DNA of 64,000 nucleotides from the NCBI GenBank assembly GCA_023386265.1, contig JAEWKA010000005.1, positions 62,001 through 126,000 of the forward strand. Direction: 5' to 3'. This document shows positions 8,153-16,777 of this stretch, piece after piece. The position numbers and the translations under genes are program-made. Source of the stretch: Bacillota bacterium. Its GTDB lineage: Bacteria > Bacillota > Clostridia > Oscillospirales > Oscillospiraceae. The notes below the pieces were generated by a model. It did no database searches. It was not told the origin of the DNA and saw only the letters and a program-made list of their open reading frames with translations. Position 1 is the stretch's first letter. The number at the start of each line of letters is the position of its first letter.

Positions 8153-9403
8153 TTATTCAAAGCGTTGCGTTTTATACCACTTTACTTCGCGATTAAGTGC
8201 TCTGTCCTCTATGTATTGGTAAATCCCATAGAGCGCGACAAACATCCACATTTTCGAATAAGTAAAGTACATAACAAAAATAATTATCGCGTTTCCAAAA
8301 TTCATCTCTCCTTTTTCGGTTGAAACAGTGATGAAGGTTCCGGTAATGAACAATACAATCGCCATTATCCAGATGGTAAAGCTGAAACCCATGAGTGTTG
8401 TGTGAGCCCAGCCGTTGATGTTTAAAAGGAATATATTGTCCGATAGGACGAGTGCAACGAGAAGTATAAAATAGGTTGAGAAGAAATAAGCAATATCGAA
8501 GCGGACCTGACCAGCGCTGCGGTCAAATAATACGGGAAGATTTTTGATTAGTACGTATATGTTTCCCTTGACCCAGCGGGTTCTCTGCTTAAACCACACC
8601 TCTAGGGTCTGGGGCTCCTGCTCCCAGGTTACAGCTTGCGGAAGGAATTTAATATAGCTTCCCATACGGTAAATTCTGAAGCTTATTTCGGTATCTTCCG
8701 CAACAGCATTTGCATCCCATCCGCCAATCTGTTCAAGAATTTCGCGCCTTATGACAAAATTCGTGCCCGGAATCGTACAGAGTTTTAAAAATTTCCAGCG
8801 GCCAGCCTGCGCCATCCATTGAAAAGCAAGAGTTTCGATGTTTATAAACCTAGTCAGCAGATTGACGTTTTTATTCCGGGTACGAAATTTTCCGATTACC
8901 GCCCCCATCATCGGATTTGTATCGATTTCGGAAACGAGCAGGCGCAGCGCGTCTGATGCAGGGGTATTATCAGCGTCGTATATCGCTATGTACTTTCCTG
9001 AACATTGCTGAAAGCCAATGTTCAGTGCATTCGACTTGCCCTTTCCGCCCGTAATACTGTCGGTGTTGATAATCTTCAGCTTTCTGCCCGGATTCTTTTG
9101 ACAGATATCGGACAGCAGCTCAGCGCTGTTATCGCTGGAGTTGTCGTTTATAACGATTATTTCATAGCAATCTTCCGGGTAGTCGAAGGCGAGAAGAGCC
9201 TTGACGGTATTTGTAATGACGAGTCCTTCATTGTGAGCGGGAACAAGAACCGAAACCATGGGATATTCTTTTAGCGTTGGAGAAACATATTTCAAAGTTT
9301 CAACATAGTAGGCAAAGCCGCCAAATATCAGAAATACGTTAACAAACAGAAGAAACCAAATGCAGATTAAAGCGATGAGCATGAACACGTCCATGATCGT
9401 CAT
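8153..9403 (-). CDS. GT2 processive glycosyltransferase (BcsA/PgaC-like synthase)
   Basis: A 416-residue membrane enzyme. One N-terminal helix is followed by a cytosolic GT2 domain with all key motifs: VINDNSSD, DADNTP, AEDTE (catalytic Asp) and QRTRW (the Q-x-x-R-W product-site motif). Three to four C-terminal helices follow, which should form the export channel. This is the architecture of cellulose, poly-GlcNAc and hyaluronan synthases; the sugar cannot be told from sequence. No PilZ domain is visible, so c-di-GMP control would act at the RNA level (riboswitch upstream) or through the GGDEF-like partner. It lies between the DUF2334 gene and the BcsB-like gene, with 12-base gaps on both sides. 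Confidence 0.9.
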   Translation of the reverse strand: MTIMDVFMLIALICIWFLLFVNVFLIFGGFAYYVETLKYVSPTLKEYPMVSVLVPAHNEGLVITNTVKALLAFDYPEDCYEIIVINDNSSDNSAELLSDICQKNPGRKLKIINTDSITGGKGKSNALNIGFQQCSGKYIAIYDADNTPASDALRLLVSEIDTNPMMGAVIGKFRTRNKNVNLLTRFINIETLAFQWMAQAGRWKFLKLCTIPGTNFVIRREILEQIGGWDANAVAEDTEISFRIYRMGSYIKFLPQAVTWEQEPQTLEVWFKQRTRWVKGNIYVLIKNLPVLFDRSAGQVRFDIAYFFSTYFILLVALVLSDNIFLLNINGWAHTTLMGFSFTIWIMAIVLFITGTFITVSTEKGEMNFGNAIIIFVMYFTYSKMWMFVALYGIYQYIEDRALNREVKWYKTQRFE

Positions 9404-9415
9404 AACCGGATCACC

Positions 9416-10714
9416 CTACTTCTTGTAAAATTTCTTTTTATATATTCTGTTACCTGCAATAAGCATTAGCATGAAGATGAAGAGAAGTATTCCGATAGCT
9501 ATCAGCATTACGAGATTTGCCTTCGAAAAGAAGCCTTTAAGTGATACCAGCGGCTTAACTCGATATTGATAATCCGAATCTATAACCGTTTTTTTATAAA
9601 CGGTGTCTGAGACCATATATTTTTCCTTATAGCTTGAAAGGGAAAGCCAGAGCTGGTTTAGCCTGTTCTGGGCGCTATTAAGACTTTCATCGGAATCAAA
9701 AAGCGTCATACTGATCATTGTGTCAATCGGCATCGTGCCGAAGTTAACGGTTAAGCTCTGAATGTCTGAAATGTCGTTCAGGGAGAGCGAAAGCGGCTCG
9801 TTTTCTGATGGCAGAAGAATAATGCCGGCGCTGCGTAGCGCCTCCTGCAGTCTTTGCATCTTATCAGAAAGAGATTCCCTCAGGGATTCGTTTTCCTGAA
9901 CAATCGGATCGTGAAGAACTATAGAACCGCCCAGCGACTGGACGTAGAGAAGTACCTGAGTATATCTATTAAACGCAGGGTAACTCAGGTTGTCATAAAC
10001 GGGCATTATTCTGACGATGAAGGGGATGCCGTTGTTATGGAAGGTGTAGGCAGTCTTCACGAGCATATCCAGGTCGGAAAAGGGATATATCTCGTCGATC
10101 AGCACGTACATTCTTCCGTCCTGTCCAACAGATTCGCCGAAAAACTGCCGCATAAGTCCACCCAGCATGACGATACCGAGTCCGCCATTTGGATACCAAG
10201 GAACATATGCCGTGTCAGTCCCGATGACCCCGAACGGAAAGACTTCGCCGTTTGCCAGCGTAATGGAGCCATAGGTCTTGAGACCTTCGGACGGATACTT
10301 TGCGAATAACGCGGACTTTACAAATAAAGACTGGGTATGACTGTCCAGATTAAGAGTTATACGGTTGCTTTCAAGAAAAGTCGTTTCCGTTCCGGAAATA
10401 GGACCAGCGTTTTCCCCCAGACACAGAACAGGGATTCCTTTTGATATTGCGTCTGAATAGGCTCTTGTAATCGTCGTGATGAGGCAGCTTCTGCCATCGA
10501 GCATCGATGTCCGATACTCAGCCTCAGAGACCGAATCAACGGACTTTCCGCAAGTTCTTATCAGCTCTTCAAGTCTGGCTCTTCCATTTGCCTCATCGCA
10601 GACGAGAAGGACTGAACTTTTATCCGCCGGAGCGGTATCATTTGCACGAGCATATACAGAGACTGCCGGAAAAACCAGAGCAGCTGCCAGCAGAAAAGAA
10701 GCAAGCCTTCTCAT
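9416..10714 (-). CDS. Membrane-anchored DUF2334 protein (polysaccharide-deacetylase-like fold)
   Basis: A 432-residue protein. A signal peptide (LASFLLAAALVFPAVSVYARA) is followed by an extracytoplasmic domain, and a C-terminal helix (VMLIAIGILLFIFMLMLIAG) with a basic tail anchors it. The centre has the DUF2334 pattern LIDEIYPFSDLDML and PFIVRIMP, a family distantly related to carbohydrate esterases. DUF2334 proteins often accompany exopolysaccharide synthases, so deacetylation or other tailoring of the polymer outside the membrane is a reasonable but unproven role. The ribosome site is AAAGGAGG. The gene follows the GH8-like gene by 12 bases. Confidence 0.75.
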   Translation of the reverse strand: MRRLASFLLAAALVFPAVSVYARANDTAPADKSSVLLVCDEANGRARLEELIRTCGKSVDSVSEAEYRTSMLDGRSCLITTITRAYSDAISKGIPVLCLGENAGPISGTETTFLESNRITLNLDSHTQSLFVKSALFAKYPSEGLKTYGSITLANGEVFPFGVIGTDTAYVPWYPNGGLGIVMLGGLMRQFFGESVGQDGRMYVLIDEIYPFSDLDMLVKTAYTFHNNGIPFIVRIMPVYDNLSYPAFNRYTQVLLYVQSLGGSIVLHDPIVQENESLRESLSDKMQRLQEALRSAGIILLPSENEPLSLSLNDISDIQSLTVNFGTMPIDTMISMTLFDSDESLNSAQNRLNQLWLSLSSYKEKYMVSDTVYKKTVIDSDYQYRVKPLVSLKGFFSKANLVMLIAIGILLFIFMLMLIAGNRIYKKKFYKK

Positions 10715-10726
10715 ACAAACCTCCTT

Positions 10727-11860
10727 TTAATGAACCCTCGTATATGTGTCATAGGCCCTCAGAGCGGTGAGCGCCATAAGATTGTCATATGAATAAGCTT
10801 TTCCGCTCCCCGCATCGGCAAAAGCACCATAAAGACCGCTGCTTTTGTCCGAAATGCGCAGCGCAAGCAGCCCATTCACAGCTTCTTTCGCGAGTGTCGG
10901 ATTGTTTTCCGAGACGCCTATAAGAACGCAAAGCGAATATATTGCAGTCGATTCAAAGCTCACCGAGGGAGTACCATTCTTCCTGTAGGCGCCGTATATC
11001 GCACCGGATAAAAGTGTATACTCAAGCCAGCTCACCGTTTGCCGAGGGCAGGCACCGACTTCAGAAAGGTGAAGAACCGTGAGAAGAGCTTCAATCATAT
11101 TGATTTTTTCTGAGTGATAGGTGTTGCTGTCGGGCTGAAAGCTCGTCTGAAAAAACGGGAAATCATTGCCCAAATATCCATTGAGAATCATTTCGCGCAT
11201 ATTTTTTTCCACAGCAAGCCAGCGCTCGTCGCTCTTGCTCAGTAAAAGCATGGTTTTTAGGTCGCTGTAGCAGAGCGTACAGCTCTTTCCGGCCTTCTCG
11301 TACTCCTCATCATAAAAATCGTACAGCAGGCCGTTTTTGACATTTGTTGAATAAAGTCTGTCCGCGTATTGTAAGCATAGCTCTTGATATTCGGGGACCA
11401 TTAAGGCCTCGGAGCCTTCGATAATACCGCGCAGAATTCTCAGATCATCTATTGCCGCGTTGACCTTGTAGGGGCTTCCATCCTGTCCAAGTCTGTAGAA
11501 AATTATTTGTCCCGAATCCAGCCTGTTCTGTATAAAGCCAAGAACGGACTCAAAGCCGATACGGTTAGAACTGGCTGCGTAATAGCAGAGCATCAATCCT
11601 TCCGACTCGCTGAGCACCTCTTCGCAGGAGGCAAGGCTATCGGATTCGGTGCTGCCGAAATTATTTGTATATATTCCGCCACCGCCGTCCGAAAGCTTAT
11701 TCTGCACGTATTCAAGGCAGCTTGATTCCGCCTCCGAAACCTTAATGGGAGATACGCTTGCAGAAGGGCTTGTCATCTTTGCCGTAGTCGGACCGCAGCC
11801 GGATAGACACAGCGCCGTTACTGCAAGCAGAGCAGTTATACCTGAAGCAGCTTTGTTCAT
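10727..11860 (-). CDS. GH8-like lipoprotein, candidate polysaccharide hydrolase
   Basis: A 377-residue lipoprotein with lipobox LCLSGC at residues 18-23. The mature part is all-helical with an (alpha/alpha)6 repeat look. SEGLMLCYYAA resembles the SEG(M/Q)GY motif of family 8 glycoside hydrolases, where the Glu is the acid, and NAAIDDLRILRGI resembles the D-x-D substrate-binding segment. BcsZ-type GH8 enzymes trim cellulose in bcs operons, so an equivalent job on the cell surface is likely here. Similarity is weak at the single-sequence level. The start overlaps the stop of the upstream membrane gene by four bases; AGGAGG precedes it. Confidence 0.6.
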   Translation of the reverse strand: MNKAASGITALLAVTALCLSGCGPTTAKMTSPSASVSPIKVSEAESSCLEYVQNKLSDGGGGIYTNNFGSTESDSLASCEEVLSESEGLMLCYYAASSNRIGFESVLGFIQNRLDSGQIIFYRLGQDGSPYKVNAAIDDLRILRGIIEGSEALMVPEYQELCLQYADRLYSTNVKNGLLYDFYDEEYEKAGKSCTLCYSDLKTMLLLSKSDERWLAVEKNMREMILNGYLGNDFPFFQTSFQPDSNTYHSEKINMIEALLTVLHLSEVGACPRQTVSWLEYTLLSGAIYGAYRKNGTPSVSFESTAIYSLCVLIGVSENNPTLAKEAVNGLLALRISDKSSGLYGAFADAGSGKAYSYDNLMALTALRAYDTYTRVH

Positions 11861-13356
11861 GCAATCGATTCCTCCTCAGACTTCGAAAGTGTCGCGGGCG
11901 TCGCGGAAATGGACTTTTCCCGTCTGCGGTCTATCCATTTTAAGAATACAGTAGATACCAGAATATAGTTTGTAAGATCAAATGCTACATTGTAGAGGAA
12001 TATATGTTTTGCCAGGTCCGCATCACCAGCGCCAATGATTGAGACTACAATCTGTGCTAACCCAAGTGTTATCGCACAGCCAAGAACCATCATCTGTTTT
12101 TTGTTTTCAAAGTTTAGTCCGAGCACGATTGCTATCCAGAAACATATGAAGCCTACTGTTTGCGGTGCGATTCTTCGTTTCAGCCAGCTGTGCAGCGCGA
12201 AAAAGCTTGTTTTTTGGCCGGGAGACTTACCAGCGCTACGCAGATAATTTCCCATCTCATCCGGCCTTATAATATAAGCGACCTTAGCAGCTCGGTTAAG
12301 CAGGAGGGAAAAATCCTCTGGGTGTTCAATATAATAAATGATAACTGAGATAAATCCGTAATTGGGATAGAAATCAGTTTTCAGCTCTCGCCCCTCCACA
12401 TCGACCGAGGGATAGCGCTCATAATAAATAGCACCATCTAGAAGGGAGTACTGAGGGTTAATATCAAAGTGATCAAGAGCCGTTTCCGGGTTGGCGGAGC
12501 TTATCGTAATGCCGCGCGTCATTGAGTGAAACTTGTTGATATCTACAAATTCCTGGGGAATTGAGAAATAAACGAGTACACCGCAGCCGCAGAGCAGAAG
12601 AGAACATGAGGCGGCAAATACGGTCTTTCGAATGGGCAAACTTTTTGTTTTATGCGGCTGTTGCCTGAAGATATGAAAAATAAGGGGCAGTATCAATAGA
12701 CCAAGGAGAAAGCCGAGAGGGGCGTTCTGTTGTTTTGCCGTTATTAGCGTCAGACTGTTGAATATATAGAAGGCAAGCAGCGCACGTGGACGACTTCTGT
12801 TCTGGAAAATTAAAAGCGCACTTGCGGCAGCACCTAAGAAGCTGACAAAGACCAAACCTTCGGCGTAGAAGGAGTTAAAATACGATGTGTACCCGGTATC
12901 CGCGAATATCAGAACCGCCAGTGCGCCGGCGATATACCCGTTTCGGTTTCCCAGAAAGCGGGTTGCGTAATTAACGAGCATATAAATATCGAAAACAGCC
13001 CAAATTCCAATAATGGCTGATAAAAAGCGTATATCAAAGATTGAGTCGTTCTTCGTAAAAAGCTTATCAAGAGTGAGCGCTGTTCTGATGAACAAAGTCT
13101 GCGACGAGATTAGGCTGCTCTCATACTCGTTGTAGTATTGATAGATTCCGTAATCAGTGCTGAAGTATTCGAAATATTCATCGACCTGCCCTCTGTCCAG
13201 CTTGTATAAGCCGTTGCCGTTTATGACTCTGTAATAATCGCCGTTATCCGCCATGCCTACCGGAAATAAAAAGAGCACATAAATCATAATCGCAGCAGAG
13301 AAAAGAGCTGCTAACGCCGGTGGAGAGAATAGAAATCCTAAATTCTTTTTCATCAT
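11857..13356 (-). CDS. Polytopic GT-C-like membrane protein (WsfD-like)
   Basis: A 499-residue protein with about ten membrane helices. A long first extracytoplasmic loop carries MADNGDYYRVINGNG, consistent with the acidic motif of GT-C lipid-linked-sugar transferases. It resembles the clostridial/bacillar 'glycan biosynthesis hexose transferase WsfD' family, recalled from memory. As first gene of the operon it sits directly behind the c-di-GMP riboswitch. It may add side sugars or load the polymer. The start is ATG 13356 (or 13353), with AGGA upstream. Confidence 0.55.
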   Translation of the reverse strand: MMKKNLGFLFSPPALAALFSAAIMIYVLFLFPVGMADNGDYYRVINGNGLYKLDRGQVDEYFEYFSTDYGIYQYYNEYESSLISSQTLFIRTALTLDKLFTKNDSIFDIRFLSAIIGIWAVFDIYMLVNYATRFLGNRNGYIAGALAVLIFADTGYTSYFNSFYAEGLVFVSFLGAAASALLIFQNRSRPRALLAFYIFNSLTLITAKQQNAPLGFLLGLLILPLIFHIFRQQPHKTKSLPIRKTVFAASCSLLLCGCGVLVYFSIPQEFVDINKFHSMTRGITISSANPETALDHFDINPQYSLLDGAIYYERYPSVDVEGRELKTDFYPNYGFISVIIYYIEHPEDFSLLLNRAAKVAYIIRPDEMGNYLRSAGKSPGQKTSFFALHSWLKRRIAPQTVGFICFWIAIVLGLNFENKKQMMVLGCAITLGLAQIVVSIIGAGDADLAKHIFLYNVAFDLTNYILVSTVFLKWIDRRREKSISATPATLSKSEEESIA

Positions 13357-13393
13357 GTGTTCCTCATCTGCTCGTGCAATCTAAGGTAAAAAA

Positions 13394-13418
13394 ATCACAT
13401 CCGCAAGCCGGATGTGAA
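13394..13418 (-). terminator. Riboswitch-controlled terminator
   Basis: On the reverse strand CACATCCG and CGGATGTG (13416-13396) form a tight hairpin, followed by seven T (13393-13387). It lies between the riboswitch and the first gene, so it is the probable expression platform: readthrough switches the operon on. Confidence 0.85.
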
Positions 13419-13454
13419 AAATGATGCAAAAATACCTACGATTATGCATTTATG

Positions 13455-13545
13455 TTCACGGCAACCGGCTGTCCTGTCAAGCCGCTTTCGCAGCTTAAGT
13501 TAGACCCTTGGCTTTGCGTCCCAGTCTTTCAACTGGTTTGCCTTT
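13455..13545 (-). ncRNA. Cyclic-di-GMP-I (GEMM-I) riboswitch
   Basis: The reverse strand shows the full class I consensus in order: GGCAAACC (P1 and ligand pocket), CAGTTGAAAGACTG hairpin with a GAAA loop, GGGACGCAAAGCC (the hallmark junction), AGCTGCGAAAGCGGCT hairpin, GGACAGCC and GGTTGCCG closing P1. It matches the Vibrio Vc2 aptamer nearly base for base in these segments. The G before CAAACC fits the c-di-GMP rather than the cGAMP subtype, though I did not number it. It precedes a terminator and the polysaccharide operon. Confidence 0.93.
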
Positions 13546-13604
13546 TTCGTTTTTAAGTATCAATTTAGTCTCTATCCGTTAATACGTATCGAACAAGATA
13601 GCCC

Positions 13605-13633
13605 ATATTAATATTTTTATCGCCGCTTGTCAA
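13605..13633 (-). promoter_or_regulatory. Sigma-A promoter of the riboswitch/polysaccharide operon
   Basis: On the reverse strand TTGACA (13633-13628), a 17-base spacer and TATTA-type -10 TAATAT (13610-13605). Transcription would start near 13598, about 50 bases before the aptamer. Confidence 0.8.
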
Positions 13634-13857
13634 CAACAAAATATCTATATCGCACAAAAAGTAGCTAAAAAGTATGTTTAAATTGTATAATTCGACAAAA
13701 ATGTATAATACTTTGTATTTTTTACTGTAGGTGCTGGTGAGAAAATGAGAGTATCTCTTGATTTGTTCGGTAGAAGATAATAAATCGTAAACTGATGTGA
13801 TACTTTTAACTCCGTTTAAGGATAACAGCAATTTTCTATAATATTTTGAAAATTACC
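13634..13857. other. AT-rich gap between two divergent promoters, no gene seen
   Basis: This stretch separates the riboswitch promoter from the PadR-operon promoter. A reverse reading frame of 88 codons crosses it and the promoter but has no ribosome site or recognisable domain, so I do not call it. No further structure was found. Confidence 0.5.
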
Positions 13858-13886
13858 TTGACAGATAGAGTAATACATGCTAGCAT
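13858..13886 (+). promoter_or_regulatory. Promoter of the PadR operon
   Basis: TTGACA at 13858-13863, 17 bases, then TAGCAT at 13881-13886 with an extended TG at 13878-13879. The -10 is embedded in the palindrome ATGCTAGCAT (13877-13886). Confidence 0.65.
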
Positions 13887-13894
13887 AACCACAT

Positions 13895-13939
13895 CAGACA
13901 GAGTACTATCAGATAGAGCACTGCCTAATAGAGTATTGT
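13895..13939 (+). repeat. Three tandem 15-base repeats in the PadR leader
   Basis: CAGACAGAGTA at 13895, CAGATAGAGCA at 13910 and CTAATAGAGTA at 13925 recur at exactly 15-base steps. A fourth related copy (CAGATAGAGTA, 13862-13872) overlaps the promoter spacer. They may be regulator sites or a slippage product. Confidence 0.6.
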
Positions 13940-13982
13940 TGGCAAATATAGAGATGGAAACTATGTACAAGGAGGGATGTAA

Positions 13983-14312
13983 TTGATTAGCAGTGATATT
14001 ATCCGTGGCCATCTGGACGCCATTATAGTGCGTCTGATCTGTGAAAAAGACCGCTACGGATATGAAATATCAAAAGAGATTGCCAGCCGAACCAGAAACG
14101 AATTTCAGATTAAGGAGGCAACGTTATACGCCGTTTTTCAGCGTCTTGAAAAGAAGAATCTTATTGTGTCGTACCTCGGCAGCGAATCTAACGGCGGAAG
14201 GCGCCGATATTACAGTATAACCGATTCCGGGAGGGCCTTCCTGGAAGATGAAATCAAGGACTGGCACAAAGCGCGCGATATAATTGATATTTTTATGGAG
14301 GGTTTAGAATGA
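13983..14312 (+). CDS. PadR-family transcriptional regulator
   Basis: A 109-residue winged-helix protein of the short PadR type: YGYEISKEI, then LYAVFQRLEKKNLI and GRRRYYSITDSGRAFL (wing), with a short C-terminal dimer helix. The start is TTG 13983, supported by AAGGAGGG six bases upstream. The stop overlaps the next start (ATGA), so it is co-translated with the HAAS-type membrane gene, the usual PadR partner. It likely represses its own operon from sites near 13858-13939. Confidence 0.9.
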   Translation: MISSDIIRGHLDAIIVRLICEKDRYGYEISKEIASRTRNEFQIKEATLYAVFQRLEKKNLIVSYLGSESNGGRRRYYSITDSGRAFLEDEIKDWHKARDIIDIFMEGLE

Positions 14313-14914
14313 ATAACATAGAAAATGAAATTGAGAAACTATTTAAGGATGTTCCGTCAAGCAAGCGCAAAAAAGAGGTTTTGCAGGAGATTAAACAAAA
14401 CCTCAGCGAAAAAGTTGAAGATCTTATTTCGCAGGGCATGACAGAGAACGAAGCCGTCCGAAAGACGATAGATGATTTTGGCGATATACATGAGATACGA
14501 AAAGAACTTGTGAGCAGCGCTCGGCTTAACGAAAGCAAAAACGCCAGTCTCTCACTTGCTTTTTCAATATGGGGCGGACTGCTTATCACGGCGCTTATGG
14601 TTTTTATAAACCTATACTATTCTCCCAGAAGCATCTGGTTTGTCTATCCGGTTTTCGCCATTATTTGGTGGCCGATGTCCATGTATTTTCACTGGCGGCA
14701 TAAAAAGACCGATGTCAGCATGGCTTACCCATTCTCCGTGGCAAGTTTTATACTCACAACACTGCTGTTTTTGTTCATAAATTTCTACTATACCCCCCAT
14801 ATCATCTGGTTTGTTTACCCCGTTTTTGCACTCATATGGTGGCCGGTAGTAGCTTTTTTTGGCAGACTGCGTCAAAGGAACAGAAAGGATGAGGAATTTG
14901 AACAGGAATTCTGA
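14309..14914 (+). CDS. HAAS/permease-prefix membrane protein with two WWP repeats
   Basis: A 201-residue protein. Residues 1-65 form the soluble HAAS (permease prefix) helical domain (EIEKLFKDVPSS, ENEAVRKTIDDFGD), seen in PadR-linked membrane proteins. Two two-helix units follow, each ending in WFVYPVFA(I/L)IWWP. No transport ATPase or enzyme motif is visible. It overlaps the regulator by four bases and the next gene by 26. The HAAS domain may bind PadR or the membrane partner; the function is unknown. Confidence 0.8.
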   Translation: MNNIENEIEKLFKDVPSSKRKKEVLQEIKQNLSEKVEDLISQGMTENEAVRKTIDDFGDIHEIRKELVSSARLNESKNASLSLAFSIWGGLLITALMVFINLYYSPRSIWFVYPVFAIIWWPMSMYFHWRHKKTDVSMAYPFSVASFILTTLLFLFINFYYTPHIIWFVYPVFALIWWPVVAFFGRLRQRNRKDEEFEQEF

Positions 14915-15905
14915 TAATAAACGCAGTCACGCGTTTGCATTTTCAATTGTGGGAAGCCTTCTGCTGATTTCGCTTTGTATCTTTATTAATTACTCCACTG
15001 GCAGCAGATTTCCGTGGTTTATCTATCCCACCTTCGCTGTCATCTGGTGGCCCCTTGGCGTGTTTTTTGCCGGCAGGCACTCCGCGAAGACTTTTTCACT
15101 AATAGGGAGTCTTTTAATAATTGCAGTTCTTTTTGCGACCAATTATTTCACCTCATGGAGCTATCCGTGGTTTATTTTTCCGTCGTTCGCCGTCATCTGG
15201 TGGCCGCTGGGCGTTTTCTTCGGAAAGAGCTGCGGAAAGGCTCTGTCCATAATCGGAAGTCTTATAATCATCGGTTTCTCGGTTGTTACGAACTATATCA
15301 CATCACCCGAATACATCTGGTATATTTACCCTACGTTTGCCGTTATTTGGTGGCCGCTAAGTGTGTTTCTCGCACGGACGCGCGCGGTTAAGGTCTACTC
15401 GGTTTTTGGCGCATTGCTCATTCTCGCTTTTCTCGCATTTGATAACTATAGCAATTCCCCGTCCTGCCCGTGGGTGCTTTTCGCGGTTTACCCCGTGCTG
15501 ATGTGGCCGATATGTGTTCTTCTGGGCAGACGGGCATTAAAGCAGTCCGCGGCACTGATGCTTAGCATTATTGGCATTGCTTACTACGTAACTCTGAACA
15601 TCTTAGTTTTTCAAGGCTTCCCGTGGGCAATATTTCCGGCCTATGTACTGATGTGGTGGCCTCTTGGAGTTGCGTTCGCCGGACGCGGGCACCATATGCT
15701 GTTTTCCATATGCGGCACAATCCTCAGCGCCGTACTGTTCATCACGCTAAATGTGATTACGACTCCGGATACTATCTGGGCTGTATATCCCGTGTTTGCA
15801 TTGGCATGGTGGCCCTTATCGGTTTACTATTTTGTTTACAAGCCCAATCATGCGGCTAAAACAAAAATTACAGGCAGCAAAACTGTTGGAACTAATATAA
15901 TGTAA
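14889..15905 (+). CDS. Membrane protein of six tandem two-helix WWP repeats
   Basis: A 338-residue protein made almost entirely of six units of about 52 residues. Each has a hydrophobic helix (e.g. SIVGSLLLISLCIFINY), a short loop ending in PW or IW, and a helix with the motif YPxFAVIWWPLGVF. The best copies end near residues 53, 104, 156, 209, 258 and 310; the fourth is most diverged (VYPVLMWPICVLL). DNA of the first three units is also very similar, so the array grew by recent duplication. Twelve helices are predicted. The start at 14889 is chosen as the first ATG, though GG lies too close for a good ribosome site; coupling to the overlapping upstream gene is likely. Confidence 0.75.
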   Translation: MRNLNRNSDNKRSHAFAFSIVGSLLLISLCIFINYSTGSRFPWFIYPTFAVIWWPLGVFFAGRHSAKTFSLIGSLLIIAVLFATNYFTSWSYPWFIFPSFAVIWWPLGVFFGKSCGKALSIIGSLIIIGFSVVTNYITSPEYIWYIYPTFAVIWWPLSVFLARTRAVKVYSVFGALLILAFLAFDNYSNSPSCPWVLFAVYPVLMWPICVLLGRRALKQSAALMLSIIGIAYYVTLNILVFQGFPWAIFPAYVLMWWPLGVAFAGRGHHMLFSICGTILSAVLFITLNVITTPDTIWAVYPVFALAWWPLSVYYFVYKPNHAAKTKITGSKTVGTNIM

Positions 15906-15948
15906 TGATAATCAGAATGTGGATTGACTGAAAGTTGGGAAAAAAAGA

Positions 15949-16686
15949 ATGAATGATATTTTAAAGAGCCTGCATGATAGGAAATCTGTTAGAGTATTCG
16001 AGTCCAAAGATATATCTGCATTCGACAAAGAAACGATACTGCTCGCCGCGACAGCGGCGCCGACAGCAGGAAATCAGCAGCTATATACTATTCTGGATAT
16101 TACTGACCAGTCTTTAAAAGACAAATTGGCTGTAACATGCGACAATCAGCCCTTTATTGCAAAAGCTCCTATGGTGTTAATCTTCTGCGCCGATTTTCAA
16201 AAGTGGTATGATGCGTTTTTGGAGGGCGGGTGCAGTCCGAGAGTGCCCGGTGTGGGGGACTTCATGTTAGCGATTGATGACAGCCTCATTGCCGCGCAGA
16301 ATGCGGTGGTAGCAGCGCAGAGCTTAGGAATCGGTTCCTGCTATATCGGGGATATTATGGAGCGCTGTGAAGAACATAGAGAAATGCTGCAGCTACCCCA
16401 ATATGTATTTCCCGCAGCTATGCTTGTCTTCGGATATCCGACGGAGCAGCAACTTATCCGTCCGAAACCGGAACGGTGCGAACTGAAATTTATCGTTCAG
16501 GAGAATCGCTATCGCCGGAAGACAGGTGATGAGCTGCGTGGAATGTTCGGCAAAGAGACAGAATTGCAGAGCTATGAAGACTGGTGTGCCGCCTTTTGCA
16601 ATCGAAAATACGACTCAGACTTTTCTCGTGAGATGACTCGGTCGGTAACGCAATACCTTAAATCGTTTGGGTACAAGGCGGAATAA
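15949..16686 (+). CDS. Nitroreductase-family flavoprotein
   Basis: A 245-residue NfsA/FRP-type nitroreductase. It has the N-terminal FMN phosphate site RKSVRVF, PTAGNQQ, the helix DDSLIAAQNAVVAAQSLGIGSCYIGDI and the late PKPERCELKF/VQENRY segment of the NfsA branch. Such enzymes reduce quinones, nitro groups or flavins with NAD(P)H; the substrate is unknown. It lies alone between the WWP operon and the attenuator of the MutS2-like gene, with GGGAAAA before the start. Confidence 0.85.
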   Translation: MNDILKSLHDRKSVRVFESKDISAFDKETILLAATAAPTAGNQQLYTILDITDQSLKDKLAVTCDNQPFIAKAPMVLIFCADFQKWYDAFLEGGCSPRVPGVGDFMLAIDDSLIAAQNAVVAAQSLGIGSCYIGDIMERCEEHREMLQLPQYVFPAAMLVFGYPTEQQLIRPKPERCELKFIVQENRYRRKTGDELRGMFGKETELQSYEDWCAAFCNRKYDSDFSREMTRSVTQYLKSFGYKAE

Positions 16687-16721
16687 TTTGCTTTGCGTAC
16701 GGGTTATAAAGATATATCCTG

Positions 16722-16750
16722 TTGACAGTAAAACGCATAGATGCTATAAT
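16722..16750 (+). promoter_or_regulatory. Consensus sigma-A promoter of the MutS2-like gene leader
   Basis: TTGACA (16722-16727), exactly 17 bases, TATAAT (16745-16750): a perfect housekeeping promoter. Transcription should start near 16757, about 285 bases ahead of the gene, so control is expected to lie in the leader RNA. Confidence 0.9.
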
Positions 16751-16777
16751 TAAGAAAAATTTGAATGGAGATTATTG

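Noticed and set aside
13565..13831. Reverse reading frame of 88 codons upstream of the c-di-GMP riboswitch
   Set aside because: It contains the riboswitch promoter, has no ribosome binding site and no recognisable domain.
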